From Pseudomonadota bacterium (GTDB lineage Bacteria; Bdellovibrionota; UBA1018; CAIMNF01), in assembly GCA_027491115.1 (NCBI GenBank), contig JAIXWV010000028.1, forward strand, positions 51,857 through 115,856: a stretch of DNA of 64,000 nucleotides. The letters run 5' to 3'. Each line of letters begins with the position of its first letter. Position 1 is the first letter of the stretch. A program made the translations under genes and the position numbers. This document shows positions 1 through 9,571 of the stretch, in pieces. The notes beneath the pieces are model-generated. The model had not been told where the DNA came from. It made no database searches and worked only from the letters and a program-made list of their open reading frames with translations.

Positions 1-1965
1 GGCAAGACCTTCACGATGGCCAATGTCATTGCGCAGGTCAAACGCCCGACCCTGATCCTCTGCCACAACAAGACACTTGCCGCCCAACTTTACTCGGAAT
101 TCAAGGAGTTCTTCCCGGACAACGCGGTCGAATACTTTGTCAGCTACTACGACTACTATCAGCCCGAAGCCTACATCCCGACGACCGACACCTACATCGA
201 GAAAGACTCCCAGATCAACGACGAGATCGACAAGCTCAGGCACTCGGCTACGCGCTCCTTGCTCGAGCGCGACGATGTGATCATTGTTTCCTCGGTTTCT
301 TGCATCTACGGTCTCGGAAGCCCCGAGGCCTACGAGGGTCTGATTCTTTATCTGGAGGTCGGCAAGGAGTACAAGCGCCAGGAGGTACTGAAAAAACTCC
401 TCGAGATCCAGTACAAGCGGAATGACATCGACTTCCATCGCGGAACCTTCAGGGTGAGAGGTGAAACCGTCGAGATCTATCCTGCCTATGAGGAAGACGT
501 CGCCATCCGGCTTGAGTTCTTCGGAGACGAGCTCGAGGGCATTTCCACCTTCGATCCGCTCCGGGGCATGCGGATCGACCGCATTCCAAGAGTTACCGTG
601 TACCCTGCGAGTCATTATGTGACCACGCTCGACAACCGCAAGCGCGCCATGGATTCGATCCGCGCCGAGCTTCAAGATCGCTTGCAAGAAATGAAGTCCC
701 AGAACAAGCTCCTCGAAGCCCAACGTCTGGCCCAACGCACGCAGTTCGATCTCGAGATGATGGAACAAGTGGGATTCTGTCAGGGGATCGAGAACTACTC
801 CCGGCATCTGACCGGACGCAAGCCCGGCGAGCCACCTCCGACGCTGATGGATTACTTTCCGAAGAACTGGGTCTGCTTCATCGACGAGAGTCATGTCACG
901 GTTTCCCAGATCGGGGGCATGTACCGCGGAGACCGGGCTCGCAAAATGAACCTCGTCGAGCACGGATTCCGTCTGCCCTCGGCGCTCGACAACCGTCCGC
1001 TCAATTTCGAGGAGTGGGAGAAAATCCTGGGCCAGTGCGTGTATGTCTCGGCCACTCCGGGGACCTACGAGCTGAATCTCACCGAAGGAAAGTTTGCCCA
1101 GCAGGTGATCCGGCCCACCGGATTGCTCGACCCGCTCGTCGAGGTGCGGGGGGCCCGGAACCAGGTCGAGGATCTCTTGTCCGAGATCAAACAACGGGTC
1201 GAGCGGAACGAGCGCGTACTCGTGACCACGCTCACCAAAAAGCTCGCCGAGGATCTGACCAAGTACTACACCGAGAAAAAGATCAAAGTGAAGTACCTTC
1301 ACTCCGACATTGAAACCCTCGAGCGGGTGGAGATTTTGCGGGATTTGCGTCTCGGAACTTTCGACGTACTGGTCGGGATCAATCTCTTGCGGGAAGGTCT
1401 CGATCTTCCCGAGGTTTCCCTGGTGGCTATCCTGGATGCCGACAAAGAGGGATTCCTCCGCTCGGAACGCTCTCTCATTCAAACCATCGGACGAGCCGCC
1501 CGGAACGAGAATGGATTTGTGATCCTGTATGCCGACAAGGTGACGGCGAGCATGAAGATCGCCATCGACGAGACCAAGCGGAGACGGGCAATCCAGGAAG
1601 AGCACAACCGGGTTCACGGGATCACGCCGGCCACGATTAAAAAGAAAATCGCCGAACGGATCGATACCGGAGGGGGTTCGGGAGGCGGGAATGAGCCGGG
1701 ACATGGTCTCTGGCCTTCTGCAGCGGCCAGGCTACGCAGCCAACAACAGAATCTCCCCATGCTCGACTATATCGACAGTGCCTCCAAGATCGAGCGGATC
1801 AAGGAGCTCCTCGGTCCTCGATACGTGAGCGTCGAGAAGTTGAAGCCACTGTTGGTGAAAATGGAGAGCGAAATGAAGGCGGCGGCCCAGAATCTCGACT
1901 TCGAAAAAGCAGCCGAACTTCGGGACACAATCCGTCAGGTTCGGGCGCTCAGCCTCGATCTTTAG
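1..1965 (+). CDS. uvrB: UvrABC system protein B (5'-truncated by window edge)
   Basis: UvrB is the damage-verifying helicase-like subunit of nucleotide excision repair; it is loaded by UvrA and recruits UvrC. The reading frame is open from base 1. The first residues [10 protein letters not shown] are the end of the Walker A motif, so roughly 40 N-terminal residues lie upstream of the window, and the track start at 16 is not the true start. Visible landmarks are the beta-hairpin [12 protein letters not shown], the Walker B-type FIDESH, the late helicase motif QTIGRAARN, and a C-terminal UVR motif ([11 protein letters not shown]) that contacts UvrC. The 654 visible residues are about the expected length minus the missing start. 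It is convergent with fadH, and the two stops overlap by 4 bp. Confidence 0.98.
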   Translation, partial: GKTFTMANVIAQVKRPTLILCHNKTLAAQLYSEFKEFFPDNAVEYFVSYYDYYQPEAYIPTTDTYIEKDSQINDEIDKLRHSATRSLLERDDVIIVSSVSCIYGLGSPEAYEGLILYLEVGKEYKRQEVLKKLLEIQYKRNDIDFHRGTFRVRGETVEIYPAYEEDVAIRLEFFGDELEGISTFDPLRGMRIDRIPRVTVYPASHYVTTLDNRKRAMDSIRAELQDRLQEMKSQNKLLEAQRLAQRTQFDLEMMEQVGFCQGIENYSRHLTGRKPGEPPPTLMDYFPKNWVCFIDESHVTVSQIGGMYRGDRARKMNLVEHGFRLPSALDNRPLNFEEWEKILGQCVYVSATPGTYELNLTEGKFAQQVIRPTGLLDPLVEVRGARNQVEDLLSEIKQRVERNERVLVTTLTKKLAEDLTKYYTEKKIKVKYLHSDIETLERVEILRDLRLGTFDVLVGINLLREGLDLPEVSLVAILDADKEGFLRSERSLIQTIGRAARNENGFVILYADKVTASMKIAIDETKRRRAIQEEHNRVHGITPATIKKKIAERIDTGGGSGGGNEPGHGLWPSAAARLRSQQQNLPMLDYIDSASKIERIKELLGPRYVSVEKLKPLLVKMESEMKAAAQNLDFEKAAELRDTIRQVRALSLDL

Positions 1966-3962
1966 CGAGCGAGTTCCCAGGCTTCGCGGATGGCCCGCTT
2001 GGCGTCGATCTCGCCTGCCAGCTTCGCTCCGCCGATGATCCGGTAAGGGATCTTCGCGTCTTCACAGGTTTTCACCAGGGCATTCTCCGATTCCTGACCT
2101 GCACAGACGAACACCTGCTGGGCCGGAATCAGCTTGGACTTCCCGTCCTTGAACTTCACCTTCACGCCTTCTGGGGTGATTTCTTCGTACTCGAGGTGGT
2201 TCAGGTAGCGCACGCCCGAGCGCTTGAGATCCAGTCGGTGGATCCAACCCGTAGTCTTGCCGAGTCCACGACCCATACCGCCTTGGCTACGCTGAAGGAG
2301 GGTGATCGAAAGCTTGGTGCGCTTCGGTTTGAACCCGGGAACGAGTCCGCTTCGTTGCTCGGGATCGATTCCCCAATGCTCGAAGAATGCCTTCGGATCG
2401 TAGTCGATGGTGTCCTCGCGGTGAAGCAGGTAAGTGGCCACGTCGACTCCGATGCCGCCCGCGCCGATGATCACCATGATGTGTTTCGGAGTCACTTTGC
2501 CCGTGAGTAGATCCTGGTAAGAATGGACATGGGGCAGATCAATGCCCGGAATGGACGGCTTGCGGGGACGCACGCCTGTGGCGATCACCACCTCGTCGAA
2601 TCCCTTGATTTCAAACGAGCCCTTGATCTCACGACCGAGCGAGATCTTTCCACCCAGGCGTTTGATCTCGTTTTCCCAGTGCTCGATGCTGGAGAGGTAC
2701 TCGGCCTTGCCCGGCACCTTCGCGGCGAGCAGGAACTGTCCGCCGAGTGTCTTGCCCCGCTCGAACACGGTGACTTGGTGACCTTGGCGAAGGAGGGTGA
2801 GGGCCGCATTGAGGCCGGCCGGTCCTGCGCCGATTACTGCAATTTTTCTCGATTGGGAAGTCCGTGAAATCGACCAAGAGCCTTCTTCACATGCGGCGGG
2901 GTTCACCAGACATGAGGCTTTCTTACCTTCAAAGATGTGGTCGAGGCAGGCTTGGTTGCAGGCGATGCAGGGATTGATCTCGATCGCGCGACCTTCCTGG
3001 GTCTTCTTCACAAAATGCGGATCAGCGAGCAAGGGGCGCGCCATCGAAACCAGATCGGCGAACCCGTTTTGGAGGATGTCCTCGGCCGTGGTCGGATCGT
3101 TGATCCGATTCACCGCGATGATCGGCATCCGGACCTGGGAGCGCAATTTTGCTGTGAGGCTGGTGAAAGCGCCCTTCGGGACCATCGAAGCGATGGTCGG
3201 GATCCGGGCTTCGTGCCAGCCAATACCGGAATTCAACACGGTTACTCCGGCACGCCGCAATTCTTTGGCGAACTCCACCACTTCCTCAAAAGTGGAACCT
3301 TTTTCGACCAGGTCCAGAATGGAGACCCGGAAGATGATGATGAACTCTTTCCCGGTGTGCTCTCGGACCGATTTCACGATCTCGAGCGCGAAGCGCATCC
3401 GGTTCTCGAAGCTGCCACCCCATTCGTCTTTGCGCTGATTGGTGCGTTCGCACAAGAACTGGTGGATCAAGTAACCTTCGGATCCCATGATTTCGACGCC
3501 GTCGTAGCCGGCCAATTTTGCGTTCGCAGCGGCCTTGCCAAAATCACGAACTGTGGAGCGAACCAGGAAACCCGGCATCGCAAACGGAGTGAACGGCGTG
3601 ATCGGAGACTTGATGCGGGACGGAGCCACCGAAAACGGATGAAAGGCGTAACGTCCGGCGTGCAAAAGTTGGAGACAGATTTTCGAACCGGCTTCGTGCA
3701 CGGCTCGGGTCAGGCTTTGGTGGGCGCGGGCCCAAGAAGCCGAGTGGAAGGATCCTCCGCCCGGAGTCAATCGTCCGAGGCGGTTCGGAGAGTAGCCGCC
3801 GGTAATGATCAACCCCACTCCGCCCTTGGCGCGTTCCACAAAGTACTCGGTGAGAGCAGGCAGATTGCTCAGGCTGTCTTCGAGGCCCGTGTGCATGGAG
3901 CCCATGACAAAACGGTTCTTGAGTTCCGTAAAACCCAGGGGGAGGGGTTGAAAGAGTTTCAT
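1962..3962 (-). CDS. fadH: NADPH-dependent 2,4-dienoyl-CoA reductase
   Basis: FadH reduces 2,4-dienoyl-CoA esters during beta-oxidation of polyunsaturated fatty acids, passing electrons from NADPH through FAD and a 4Fe-4S cluster to FMN. The 666 residues match the usual size (about 670). The N-terminal half is an Old-Yellow-Enzyme TIM barrel with the catalytic-region motif EGYLIHQFL and a later GWHEARIP histidine. Next comes a cysteine cluster CIACNQAC...SC spaced CX2CX3CX11C, as in E. coli FadH. The C-terminal half has the dinucleotide-binding motifs [12 protein letters not shown] and [12 protein letters not shown]. The start [10 protein letters not shown] fits the family. It is divergent from the next gene across only about 48 bp. 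Related OYE/trimethylamine-dehydrogenase-type reductases are an alternative, but the Fe-S spacing and length favour FadH. Confidence 0.9.
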   Translation of the reverse strand: MKLFQPLPLGFTELKNRFVMGSMHTGLEDSLSNLPALTEYFVERAKGGVGLIITGGYSPNRLGRLTPGGGSFHSASWARAHQSLTRAVHEAGSKICLQLLHAGRYAFHPFSVAPSRIKSPITPFTPFAMPGFLVRSTVRDFGKAAANAKLAGYDGVEIMGSEGYLIHQFLCERTNQRKDEWGGSFENRMRFALEIVKSVREHTGKEFIIIFRVSILDLVEKGSTFEEVVEFAKELRRAGVTVLNSGIGWHEARIPTIASMVPKGAFTSLTAKLRSQVRMPIIAVNRINDPTTAEDILQNGFADLVSMARPLLADPHFVKKTQEGRAIEINPCIACNQACLDHIFEGKKASCLVNPAACEEGSWSISRTSQSRKIAVIGAGPAGLNAALTLLRQGHQVTVFERGKTLGGQFLLAAKVPGKAEYLSSIEHWENEIKRLGGKISLGREIKGSFEIKGFDEVVIATGVRPRKPSIPGIDLPHVHSYQDLLTGKVTPKHIMVIIGAGGIGVDVATYLLHREDTIDYDPKAFFEHWGIDPEQRSGLVPGFKPKRTKLSITLLQRSQGGMGRGLGKTTGWIHRLDLKRSGVRYLNHLEYEEITPEGVKVKFKDGKSKLIPAQQVFVCAGQESENALVKTCEDAKIPYRIIGGAKLAGEIDAKRAIREAWELAR

Positions 3963-4010
3963 CCTTGAAACTCTAGCGTTTTTTTGCCTCCTCCGATACC
4001 CTTTTGCCTG

Positions 4011-5552
4011 ATGAAATCAGCTTCTTTTTTGACGGTCTTGTTTTTCGGCCTCTCGGCACTTTCCTCGGCTTCACTCGCTGCGACATTCAAGTTCAGGATT
4101 TTGGCCGAACCCACCACCTTCGACTGGCACCTGGCCAGCACTGCGGTCGAAACCCCGCTCATGATGAACCTCATGGAGGGTTTGAGCGAGGTGGATGGCA
4201 ATTTGAAGCCCAAGCCCTGCTTGGCCGAGAAAATGGTCGTATCACCTGACCAGAAGACCTACACCTTCACCCTCCGGAAAGGGATCAAGTGGTCGGATGG
4301 CACTCCGCTCAAGGCCCAGGACTTTGTCGAAGGCTGGAAGCGCCTCCTGACCCCCTCCACCGGTGCCCCCTATGCCTACCTGCTCTTTGATGTCGTCGGA
4401 GCAGAGGATTTCAACAAGAAGAAAACGGCTGATTTTTCGAAGGTCGGAGTCCAGGCCCGCGATGATCGCACCGTAGTGGTCACCCTTTCCCGGCCGGTCG
4501 CTTACTTTCCTTATTTGACCGCATTTTGGCCACTTTTTCCGGTCCGGAAGGACCTGATCGATCGGGACGGCAACCAGTGGCTGAAGCCCGGCAAACTGAT
4601 CACGGTTGGTCCCTACGTACTCGAAAGTTACCAGATGCAGACCAAGGTCGTGATGAAAGCGAACCCACACTACTGGCGCAAGACCGGCAATGTGACCGAA
4701 GTCGTGGCCATGGTGATTAAGGACAGCGCTACCGCCATGAACGTCTTTAAGTCTGGGGGCGTTCAGGTGATGCAGGATTTCGCTCCGAACGACCTGAAAC
4801 TCGCGCGTCCGATGAGTGAATTCAAGACCTTCCCTTACTTGAAGACGCACTATCTGGGCTTCAAAACCAAGGGTTCGGTGGCTGAAAACAGGGAGCTTCG
4901 ATTGGCGATTGCTCATGCGATCAACCGGAAGCCGATTCCGAGCATCCTGAACGGAACGCAAAAAGTAGCCTCGAGTTTCATTCCCCCGAAAGTCACCGGG
5001 CACGATCCAAAACTCGAACTTCCCTTCGATCCTCAAAAAGCCAAGGAGTATCTGAAAAAATCGGGATTGAATCCTGCCAACTTGCAGCTCGAGATCGTTG
5101 CCAGAAACGCCGAGCGTCCTCAGATCATGGCCCAATACATCCAAAGCGAACTCAAGAAGAACCTGGGCGTCGAGCTCAAGATCCAGCTCTTCGACCACAA
5201 GGTGTTCCGGAGTCAGGTCCAAACCGGTAATTTTCCTATGATGTTGATGGTGTGGGCCGCGGATTATCCAGACGGGGACAGCTTCATGGGTCTATTCGAG
5301 ACCGGGACGGGTAACAACCTGACTCGCTTCTCCCAGCCCAAGTTCGACGAAAACATCCAGAAGGCCCGCGAGGATTGGAATACCCTTAAGCGTGAAGCTC
5401 TTTATAGGGAGGCGCAGCGCCTCCTTCAGGCCAAAGAGGCGGCTGTAATCCCGCTTTACTATGAAGAGAACGAGGCCCTGGTGGCTAAGCAGGTGAAGGG
5501 GTTCAAGATCAATCCGATCGGGTATTTTTTTCTGCGGGAAGTCGAGATCTGA
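4011..5552 (+). CDS. Peptide-type ABC transporter substrate-binding protein (SBP family 5)
   Basis: This is a periplasmic solute-binding protein of the OppA/DppA family, expected to capture oligopeptides or similar ligands for an ABC importer. The start at 4011 gives a clean signal peptide (MKSASFLTVLFFGLSALSSASLA). The track start at 3984 would add nine residues ahead of it. The mature protein opens with FRILAEPTTFDWH, followed by the family signature around YTFTLRKGIKWSDGTPL and a C-terminal segment MMLMVWAADYPDGDSFM typical of OppA-like proteins. The length of 513 aa is normal. It lacks a lipobox cysteine. No permease or ATPase gene is adjacent, so its transporter partner must lie elsewhere and the ligand cannot be assigned. 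Confidence 0.9.
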   Translation: MKSASFLTVLFFGLSALSSASLAATFKFRILAEPTTFDWHLASTAVETPLMMNLMEGLSEVDGNLKPKPCLAEKMVVSPDQKTYTFTLRKGIKWSDGTPLKAQDFVEGWKRLLTPSTGAPYAYLLFDVVGAEDFNKKKTADFSKVGVQARDDRTVVVTLSRPVAYFPYLTAFWPLFPVRKDLIDRDGNQWLKPGKLITVGPYVLESYQMQTKVVMKANPHYWRKTGNVTEVVAMVIKDSATAMNVFKSGGVQVMQDFAPNDLKLARPMSEFKTFPYLKTHYLGFKTKGSVAENRELRLAIAHAINRKPIPSILNGTQKVASSFIPPKVTGHDPKLELPFDPQKAKEYLKKSGLNPANLQLEIVARNAERPQIMAQYIQSELKKNLGVELKIQLFDHKVFRSQVQTGNFPMMLMVWAADYPDGDSFMGLFETGTGNNLTRFSQPKFDENIQKAREDWNTLKREALYREAQRLLQAKEAAVIPLYYEENEALVAKQVKGFKINPIGYFFLREVEI

Positions 5553-5568
5553 CGCTGCGCATTATTCC

Positions 5569-5593
5569 TCAGGTTCAAGAAATTTTGAACTGA
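5569..5593. other. Hairpin between binding-protein gene and secreted TPR gene
   Basis: TCAGGTTCAA pairs with TTGAACTGA around a GAAATT loop, giving nine base pairs with one bulged G. No T-run follows on either strand, so this is not a canonical intrinsic terminator. It could be a processing site, a protein-binding site or chance. Confidence 0.3.
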
Positions 5594-5650
5594 CGACATT
5601 GGGGTGAAGAGTTCTTGCGCATTGGGTTAGCGCAGGGTATCACCACGCGC

Positions 5651-6436
5651 ATGATGAATCTCGCTCTGACTCTGATTTTCACGGGAATGACTTCAATGAA
5701 CAGTGTTGCCGCACCCCTCGATCTCTCTGAATGTGACCGAATGTATTCCAAGAGAGGGGATCGACTGATTCCTTCAGCCCAGTGCTACCAGACCGCACTC
5801 TCCACGGCATCGGACAGTGAAAAGAAGACCGTGTACGAGCGGGCCTTTATCGCGCTCTCGGCGGCCGTCAACGACGGACCCAAGACTCAGGCCGAGGCTG
5901 ATGCGATCGCACTCGGGCTGAAGCTGGTCGGCGAACTCGAAAAGGTGGCTCCGGGGACCGGTGATCTTGCCTACTGGCGGGCGGTGTTCGTGAGCTTTGA
6001 TGCCATGAGGAAAGATCGCGGAGCCGTTCTTCCGAAAAACCTTTTTGCCGTTCTGAAAAGTCTTCAGCAAGATCTGCGTTCCGCGATGTCACTCGATCCG
6101 AAGGTCCACGTTTATGGTCCGAACCGCGTACTCGGAATCATGCACACCCAGATGCCGGGGATTGTCGGTGGAGACAAATCCCTCGCTGAAAACTTGCTGC
6201 TCGAGGCGTACCAAAGGGCGCCTGAACTCAGTGGTAACCATGTTGCCTACGCCAAAATCCTCATGGTGAATGGAAAAGACGCTCAAGCAAAAATGGTGCT
6301 CGAGCGCTTCATCGCGGCGAAAGATCAGGACCTGGATCCGTATCCCTCCGAGCCGCTTCGCACGGTGAAGCCTGAACTCGACCGTGATCGGAAGACCGCA
6401 AAATCCATGCTTCAGGAATTGAACGAGGAAGAGTGA
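5651..6436 (+). CDS. Secreted TPR-like protein, possibly TatT-like
   Basis: A 261-residue exported protein. I chose ATG 5651 because it begins directly with a signal peptide (MMNLALTLIFTGMTSMNSVA, cleavage near VAA-PL). The track begins at a TTG 12 codons upstream. The C-terminal half has helical TPR-like repeats: a segment GPNRVLGIMHTQMPGIVGGD followed by LAENLLLEAYQRAPELSGNH resembles TPR proteins that include the periplasmic TRAP-associated TatT family. It has no lipobox, which TatT lipoproteins usually have, so the resemblance is weak. Its stop overlaps the GTG start of the next gene, so translation with the outer-membrane protein downstream is probably coupled. A scaffold role in the periplasm is inference. 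Confidence 0.65.
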   Translation: MMNLALTLIFTGMTSMNSVAAPLDLSECDRMYSKRGDRLIPSAQCYQTALSTASDSEKKTVYERAFIALSAAVNDGPKTQAEADAIALGLKLVGELEKVAPGTGDLAYWRAVFVSFDAMRKDRGAVLPKNLFAVLKSLQQDLRSAMSLDPKVHVYGPNRVLGIMHTQMPGIVGGDKSLAENLLLEAYQRAPELSGNHVAYAKILMVNGKDAQAKMVLERFIAAKDQDLDPYPSEPLRTVKPELDRDRKTAKSMLQELNEEE

Positions 6437-7701
6437 GTCGAAGATTCATGCGACTTTCCCGGTGGCTCGCAGTATCGCTCGCAATATACCTGCTCGGATC
6501 GATTGGCCCGGCTCAGGCCCAGGTCCTCTCGACCTACGTCCGGGAACAGGTGGGAACGCTTCCAAAGGGTCGCTTCCTGGTGAGTGTGATGAACGTCACT
6601 GCGTCGCTCGACTCGATGTACGGACGGAACGGCCAGCGACAGTCTCTGTCTTCCAATCTCAATCAAGGCGTCAGTTTTCAGAAAATTACCGAGGAAGATT
6701 CTGTTCGGGGGAATCAGCTTTCGGGCTTGTTTCTCTCAAACGGAGTGAGTCTTTCTGATTCGGCCGGGTCTCTGAGTGGAACCATTTCCGGTGCGGTTTC
6801 GGGTAAAATTCCAGTTTTGGGCTACGGACTGACCGATGACACTGGGGTCTACCTTTCCCTCCCTGTTCTCAATTTTCGGATCAGTTCACGCTATCGATTC
6901 ACTCCGAGTGCGGCCACTGCGGGATTGCTCTCTCAACTTCAGGCCTCCGATCAATCTTCCGTCGCGGCCGAGTTCAACACAGCACTGGGAAACAGTCTCG
7001 AGAGCAAGTTGACCCGCGCAGGTCTCAGCTGGAACCCCGAGGTGAATCGGGATTATCTCGGAGATGCACAGATCACAGTGATGCGGATCATTCCGTCTGC
7101 CCCCGGTTCCTGGAAGCGCTCCCTTCAGCCTCATGTGATTTTGCCGACCTCCACGACCGCGGATTTACGAGATCTTTACGGTTTGCGAGCAGGTGATCGC
7201 CGTTGGGGCTTCGGGATGAAGTTCGCGGCCGAGAAGGAATTCCTCTATCGGCTAAAATTCAACGTGGGATTGAGTGGTACCTATCTGTTCAATTCCACCC
7301 AAGGCAGGCGCTTACCCAAAGATTCCGGCGACAGTCTCGGAGAATTGGTTGATCCGGCCGCCCGGATCGGCGGGGGCGCGCGGTTCCAGGGTCAGGCACA
7401 GCTCCGATACACCTTCCCGCGTTGGGTCGGTGTGAATCTGGGGACAGTGTATCAACGGCGCTTGAGCGAGAAAATCAGCGGCAGCCTCCAACCCGCAGAG
7501 GCGTATTCCTTGGCCTCGGGGAGATCCTCCTTTCAGTTGCTCTCGGGTTACGCCTCGGTCGATCTCAACTCGATCCAGAGTTTTCTCGAGGGTGGATTCT
7601 TGTTTCCCGCCCAGGCGGAGCTCGGGGTGGGGCTGCCTCTCGCAGGCCAGAACGCGGTGGCTGAACCGGTGGTTGAATTGCAAGGAACCATGTTTTTTTA
7701 G
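6433..7701 (+). CDS. Outer-membrane beta-barrel protein, unknown function
   Basis: A 422-residue protein with a signal peptide ending in AQA-QV and a C-terminal phenylalanine (TMFF), the usual BAM-targeting signature of a beta-barrel. Alternating polar/hydrophobic stretches of about ten residues run through the body. The start is either GTG 6433, overlapping the upstream stop, or ATG 6448 (MRLSRWLAV). The second gives a more typical signal peptide, so the first five residues are uncertain. No specific family is recognised; a FadL/OmpP1-like or porin-like transporter is possible. It sits between a secreted TPR protein and a lipoprotein, 9 bp upstream of the latter, indicating one operon. Confidence 0.75.
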   Translation: MSRRFMRLSRWLAVSLAIYLLGSIGPAQAQVLSTYVREQVGTLPKGRFLVSVMNVTASLDSMYGRNGQRQSLSSNLNQGVSFQKITEEDSVRGNQLSGLFLSNGVSLSDSAGSLSGTISGAVSGKIPVLGYGLTDDTGVYLSLPVLNFRISSRYRFTPSAATAGLLSQLQASDQSSVAAEFNTALGNSLESKLTRAGLSWNPEVNRDYLGDAQITVMRIIPSAPGSWKRSLQPHVILPTSTTADLRDLYGLRAGDRRWGFGMKFAAEKEFLYRLKFNVGLSGTYLFNSTQGRRLPKDSGDSLGELVDPAARIGGGARFQGQAQLRYTFPRWVGVNLGTVYQRRLSEKISGSLQPAEAYSLASGRSSFQLLSGYASVDLNSIQSFLEGGFLFPAQAELGVGLPLAGQNAVAEPVVELQGTMFF

Positions 7702-7710
7702 GAGGAACGG

Positions 7711-8436
7711 ATGAAGTACACCTGGATCACACCTTTACTCCTGCTCTCCTTCGTAGCTTGTGGACGCGCGCCTTTGGATCTTGGGCCTCAGACTCGTACG
7801 GAACCCCAGACAGCACTTTCCATCGAGAGGCTGAAAGGCCTTCGGGTGAAGGAGCTATTCGTGGTGGTGTTTCCGAAGAATTACACGCCTCTCGAGTGGA
7901 AAAATATTTTCGACGACACCCGGATCCTGAGTCGCAACAAGCGGCGCTTGCGTGCATTGGAAGGTTTGAGCGACGACGTTTCCCAGGATGAGCGGGCCGA
8001 GCTGATCGGCAAGAATGCCGAAATCCTGACCACACTCGGTTCGAAGAGCCTCTTCATGATGAGTTGGAGTGCTGCCGACGAAAATTGCCGGATCCGCGAC
8101 ACGCTCAAAATCACTTGCCGGCCGTCCAATCCGGACAACCCGCTGAACGGAGGTCTTCCCAAGCATGTGTCGCCGATCGAGTGGGTGCGCCCCGATCCGG
8201 TCCGTTCCGAAGTGAAGACCCCTTATGTTGCGATTCGTTTGGAGCAGAAAGATGCTGAAAAGGGGCCACTTTACGGATTGGACCTCCGCTTGAAGCCCGA
8301 GTCCCTGGGTGAAACCGAACTTTGGTTCAAGGGAGAAGCGCTTCCCGTGCAGGGGAGTCTGTTTTCGAATCCCGAAGGCTCACCGGTATCGGAGTACTTT
8401 CCTTACGGCTATGCCGAGATGACGCTCGGCGAGTGA
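7711..8436 (+). CDS. Predicted lipoprotein, unknown function
   Basis: A 241-residue protein with a lipoprotein signal (MKYTWITPLLLLSFVACG, lipid-modified Cys in SFVAC). A strong Shine-Dalgarno AGGAGG precedes ATG 7711 at good spacing. The body contains a Cys pair in NCRIRDTLKITCRP, which could form a disulfide. The protein is otherwise unrecognised. It is the last gene of the set TPR protein / barrel / lipoprotein and is followed by a clear hairpin terminator. The order suggests an envelope complex, but this is inference. Confidence 0.75.
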   Translation: MKYTWITPLLLLSFVACGRAPLDLGPQTRTEPQTALSIERLKGLRVKELFVVVFPKNYTPLEWKNIFDDTRILSRNKRRLRALEGLSDDVSQDERAELIGKNAEILTTLGSKSLFMMSWSAADENCRIRDTLKITCRPSNPDNPLNGGLPKHVSPIEWVRPDPVRSEVKTPYVAIRLEQKDAEKGPLYGLDLRLKPESLGETELWFKGEALPVQGSLFSNPEGSPVSEYFPYGYAEMTLGE

Positions 8437-8443
8437 AAACGCA

Positions 8444-8474
8444 AACACCCGGGAAGTTTTGCTCCCCGGGTGTT
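8444..8474. terminator. Hairpin between convergent genes
   Basis: A perfect 10-bp stem AACACCCGGG / CCCGGGTGTT with an 11-nt loop lies 7 bp after the lipoprotein stop and before the end of the convergent minus-strand gene. A short T-run (TGCGTTTTC) follows the stem only when read on the minus strand. It may therefore terminate the minus-strand gene and act weakly on the plus strand. Confidence 0.6.
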
Positions 8475-8512
8475 CCGATGATGATGAGGGTCGTTGTTGG
8501 GAATCAGTTACT

Positions 8513-9391
8513 TCAGAGGTTTTCTGCGTTGTTGCGATCCTTGATCCCGCGGACGTAGCCGCGGATCCGGGACTTCATGATGATCGTGTAGGAGTCCTCG
8601 AGCTGCTGGTCGCAGTACTTGACCAGGTTGGCATTAGGGTTGTCCGACAGATCACTGATCAGGCAAGGGAGGGTGGAGGAGTACCAACCGAGCAGGGTCA
8701 CGCCGTACAGTGTGGATGCCGCTCCAAAGCCTGCCAGAGTGAGGATCTTCACGGTCGTTCCGGCTGCGACACCGAAGCCGACCACCGAGGCGATTCCTTC
8801 CCAGACCTTGACATCCAGTTTCGGGAAAGCAGCGACGAGAAGCTCGATTTCGGCCATGCTCACCTTGTCGCCACGGAGGATACGGTCGGTGATTTCTGCA
8901 GCTGCGATCTCACCTTTGTTCCGGAGGGCGTTGCCGATCCGTGCGATCAGGTTGATCATCTTGCTGTCGGTCTGGTCGTTCAAGCGCTTCTTCTTTTCAA
9001 AGCGTCCAGTGAGATAAGCAGTTCCGTAGAAGAAAGGCGTCATCGCCTTCATCATGCCGCGATTCAACGCAAGACCGATCTTCGAGGCCAACTTGCCGAT
9101 CTTGGTCTGCTTCTTCGGCTTTTCGCCGGCGTGCTCGGCCTTGAGTTCGTTCACTTCATTTTGAATCGAGTCGATCACTTCGATTTCTTCTTCAGAAGCG
9201 GCTTCGGCACGCACCACGTCGATACTGTTTTGGAGGCGCTCCAATGAAATGGACTCCGATACCTGTTGATCAAAGGATTCAACGAGCACCGCGTCTTCCG
9301 CGCTCATCGTTTCGGCATGGGCCTGGAAGGAAGGGGTGATCAGGGAAAGGCAAAGAAGGGCCATCAACAAACGGTTCATCAAATGGTTCAT
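8513..9391 (-). CDS. Exported protein of unknown function with hydrophobic C-terminal segment
   Basis: A 292-residue protein. I place the start at ATG 9391 rather than the track's 9421, because an AGGAT ribosome-binding site lies about 8 nt upstream and the signal peptide (MNHLMNRLLMALLCLSL...AHA-E) begins there. Residues 20-80 are acidic and helical. The middle contains KIGKLASKIGLALNRGMMKAM and a Lys/Arg patch. A glycine-rich hydrophobic stretch (VGFGVAAGTTVKILTLAGFG) follows, then a C-terminal region with a Cys pair. No family is recognised. The hydrophobic stretch may span or insert into a membrane. A promoter-like sequence lies about 90 bp upstream. Confidence 0.7.
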   Translation of the reverse strand: MNHLMNRLLMALLCLSLITPSFQAHAETMSAEDAVLVESFDQQVSESISLERLQNSIDVVRAEAASEEEIEVIDSIQNEVNELKAEHAGEKPKKQTKIGKLASKIGLALNRGMMKAMTPFFYGTAYLTGRFEKKKRLNDQTDSKMINLIARIGNALRNKGEIAAAEITDRILRGDKVSMAEIELLVAAFPKLDVKVWEGIASVVGFGVAAGTTVKILTLAGFGAASTLYGVTLLGWYSSTLPCLISDLSDNPNANLVKYCDQQLEDSYTIIMKSRIRGYVRGIKDRNNAENL

Positions 9392-9481
9392 TTTGGGTAA
9401 TCCTGTAGGGGGCAAATTCAACGCAGGGGTTACGGAAAGCGGCAGTGCATTCCGGAGGGGGCTGCGTGAACGAGTGAGCGG

Positions 9482-9510
9482 ATATTACCCGACCATTTTG
9501 ATTTTGTAAA
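9482..9510 (-). promoter_or_regulatory. Putative sigma70-type promoter
   Basis: On the minus strand, TTTACA (5/6 to -35 consensus) is followed by a 17-bp spacer and TAATAT (a weaker -10 match). The position suits the exported-protein gene starting at 9391, with a leader of about 80 nt. The surrounding DNA is markedly AT-rich compared with the neighbouring genes. Confidence 0.4.
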
Positions 9511-9571
9511 TAGAAAAAGAATAAAAACCAACAGGATCAGTCAACTCGATCCATTGAGTGGACCGAGAGAC

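Noticed and set aside
2937-3968. 343-residue plus-strand ORF opposite fadH
   Set aside because: Antisense shadow of fadH with no family features.
4242-5222. 326-residue minus-strand ORF opposite the peptide-binding protein
   Set aside because: Antisense shadow without motifs.
5556-5573. 18-nt segment nearly identical (16/18) to 17083-17100 ahead of another secreted-protein gene
   Set aside because: In 64 kb, dozens of 16/18 matches are expected by chance, and the two sites lie at different distances from their genes.
8459-9247. 262-residue plus-strand ORF opposite the exported protein
   Set aside because: Antisense shadow; the minus-strand frame has a signal peptide, ribosome-binding site and promoter-like sequence.
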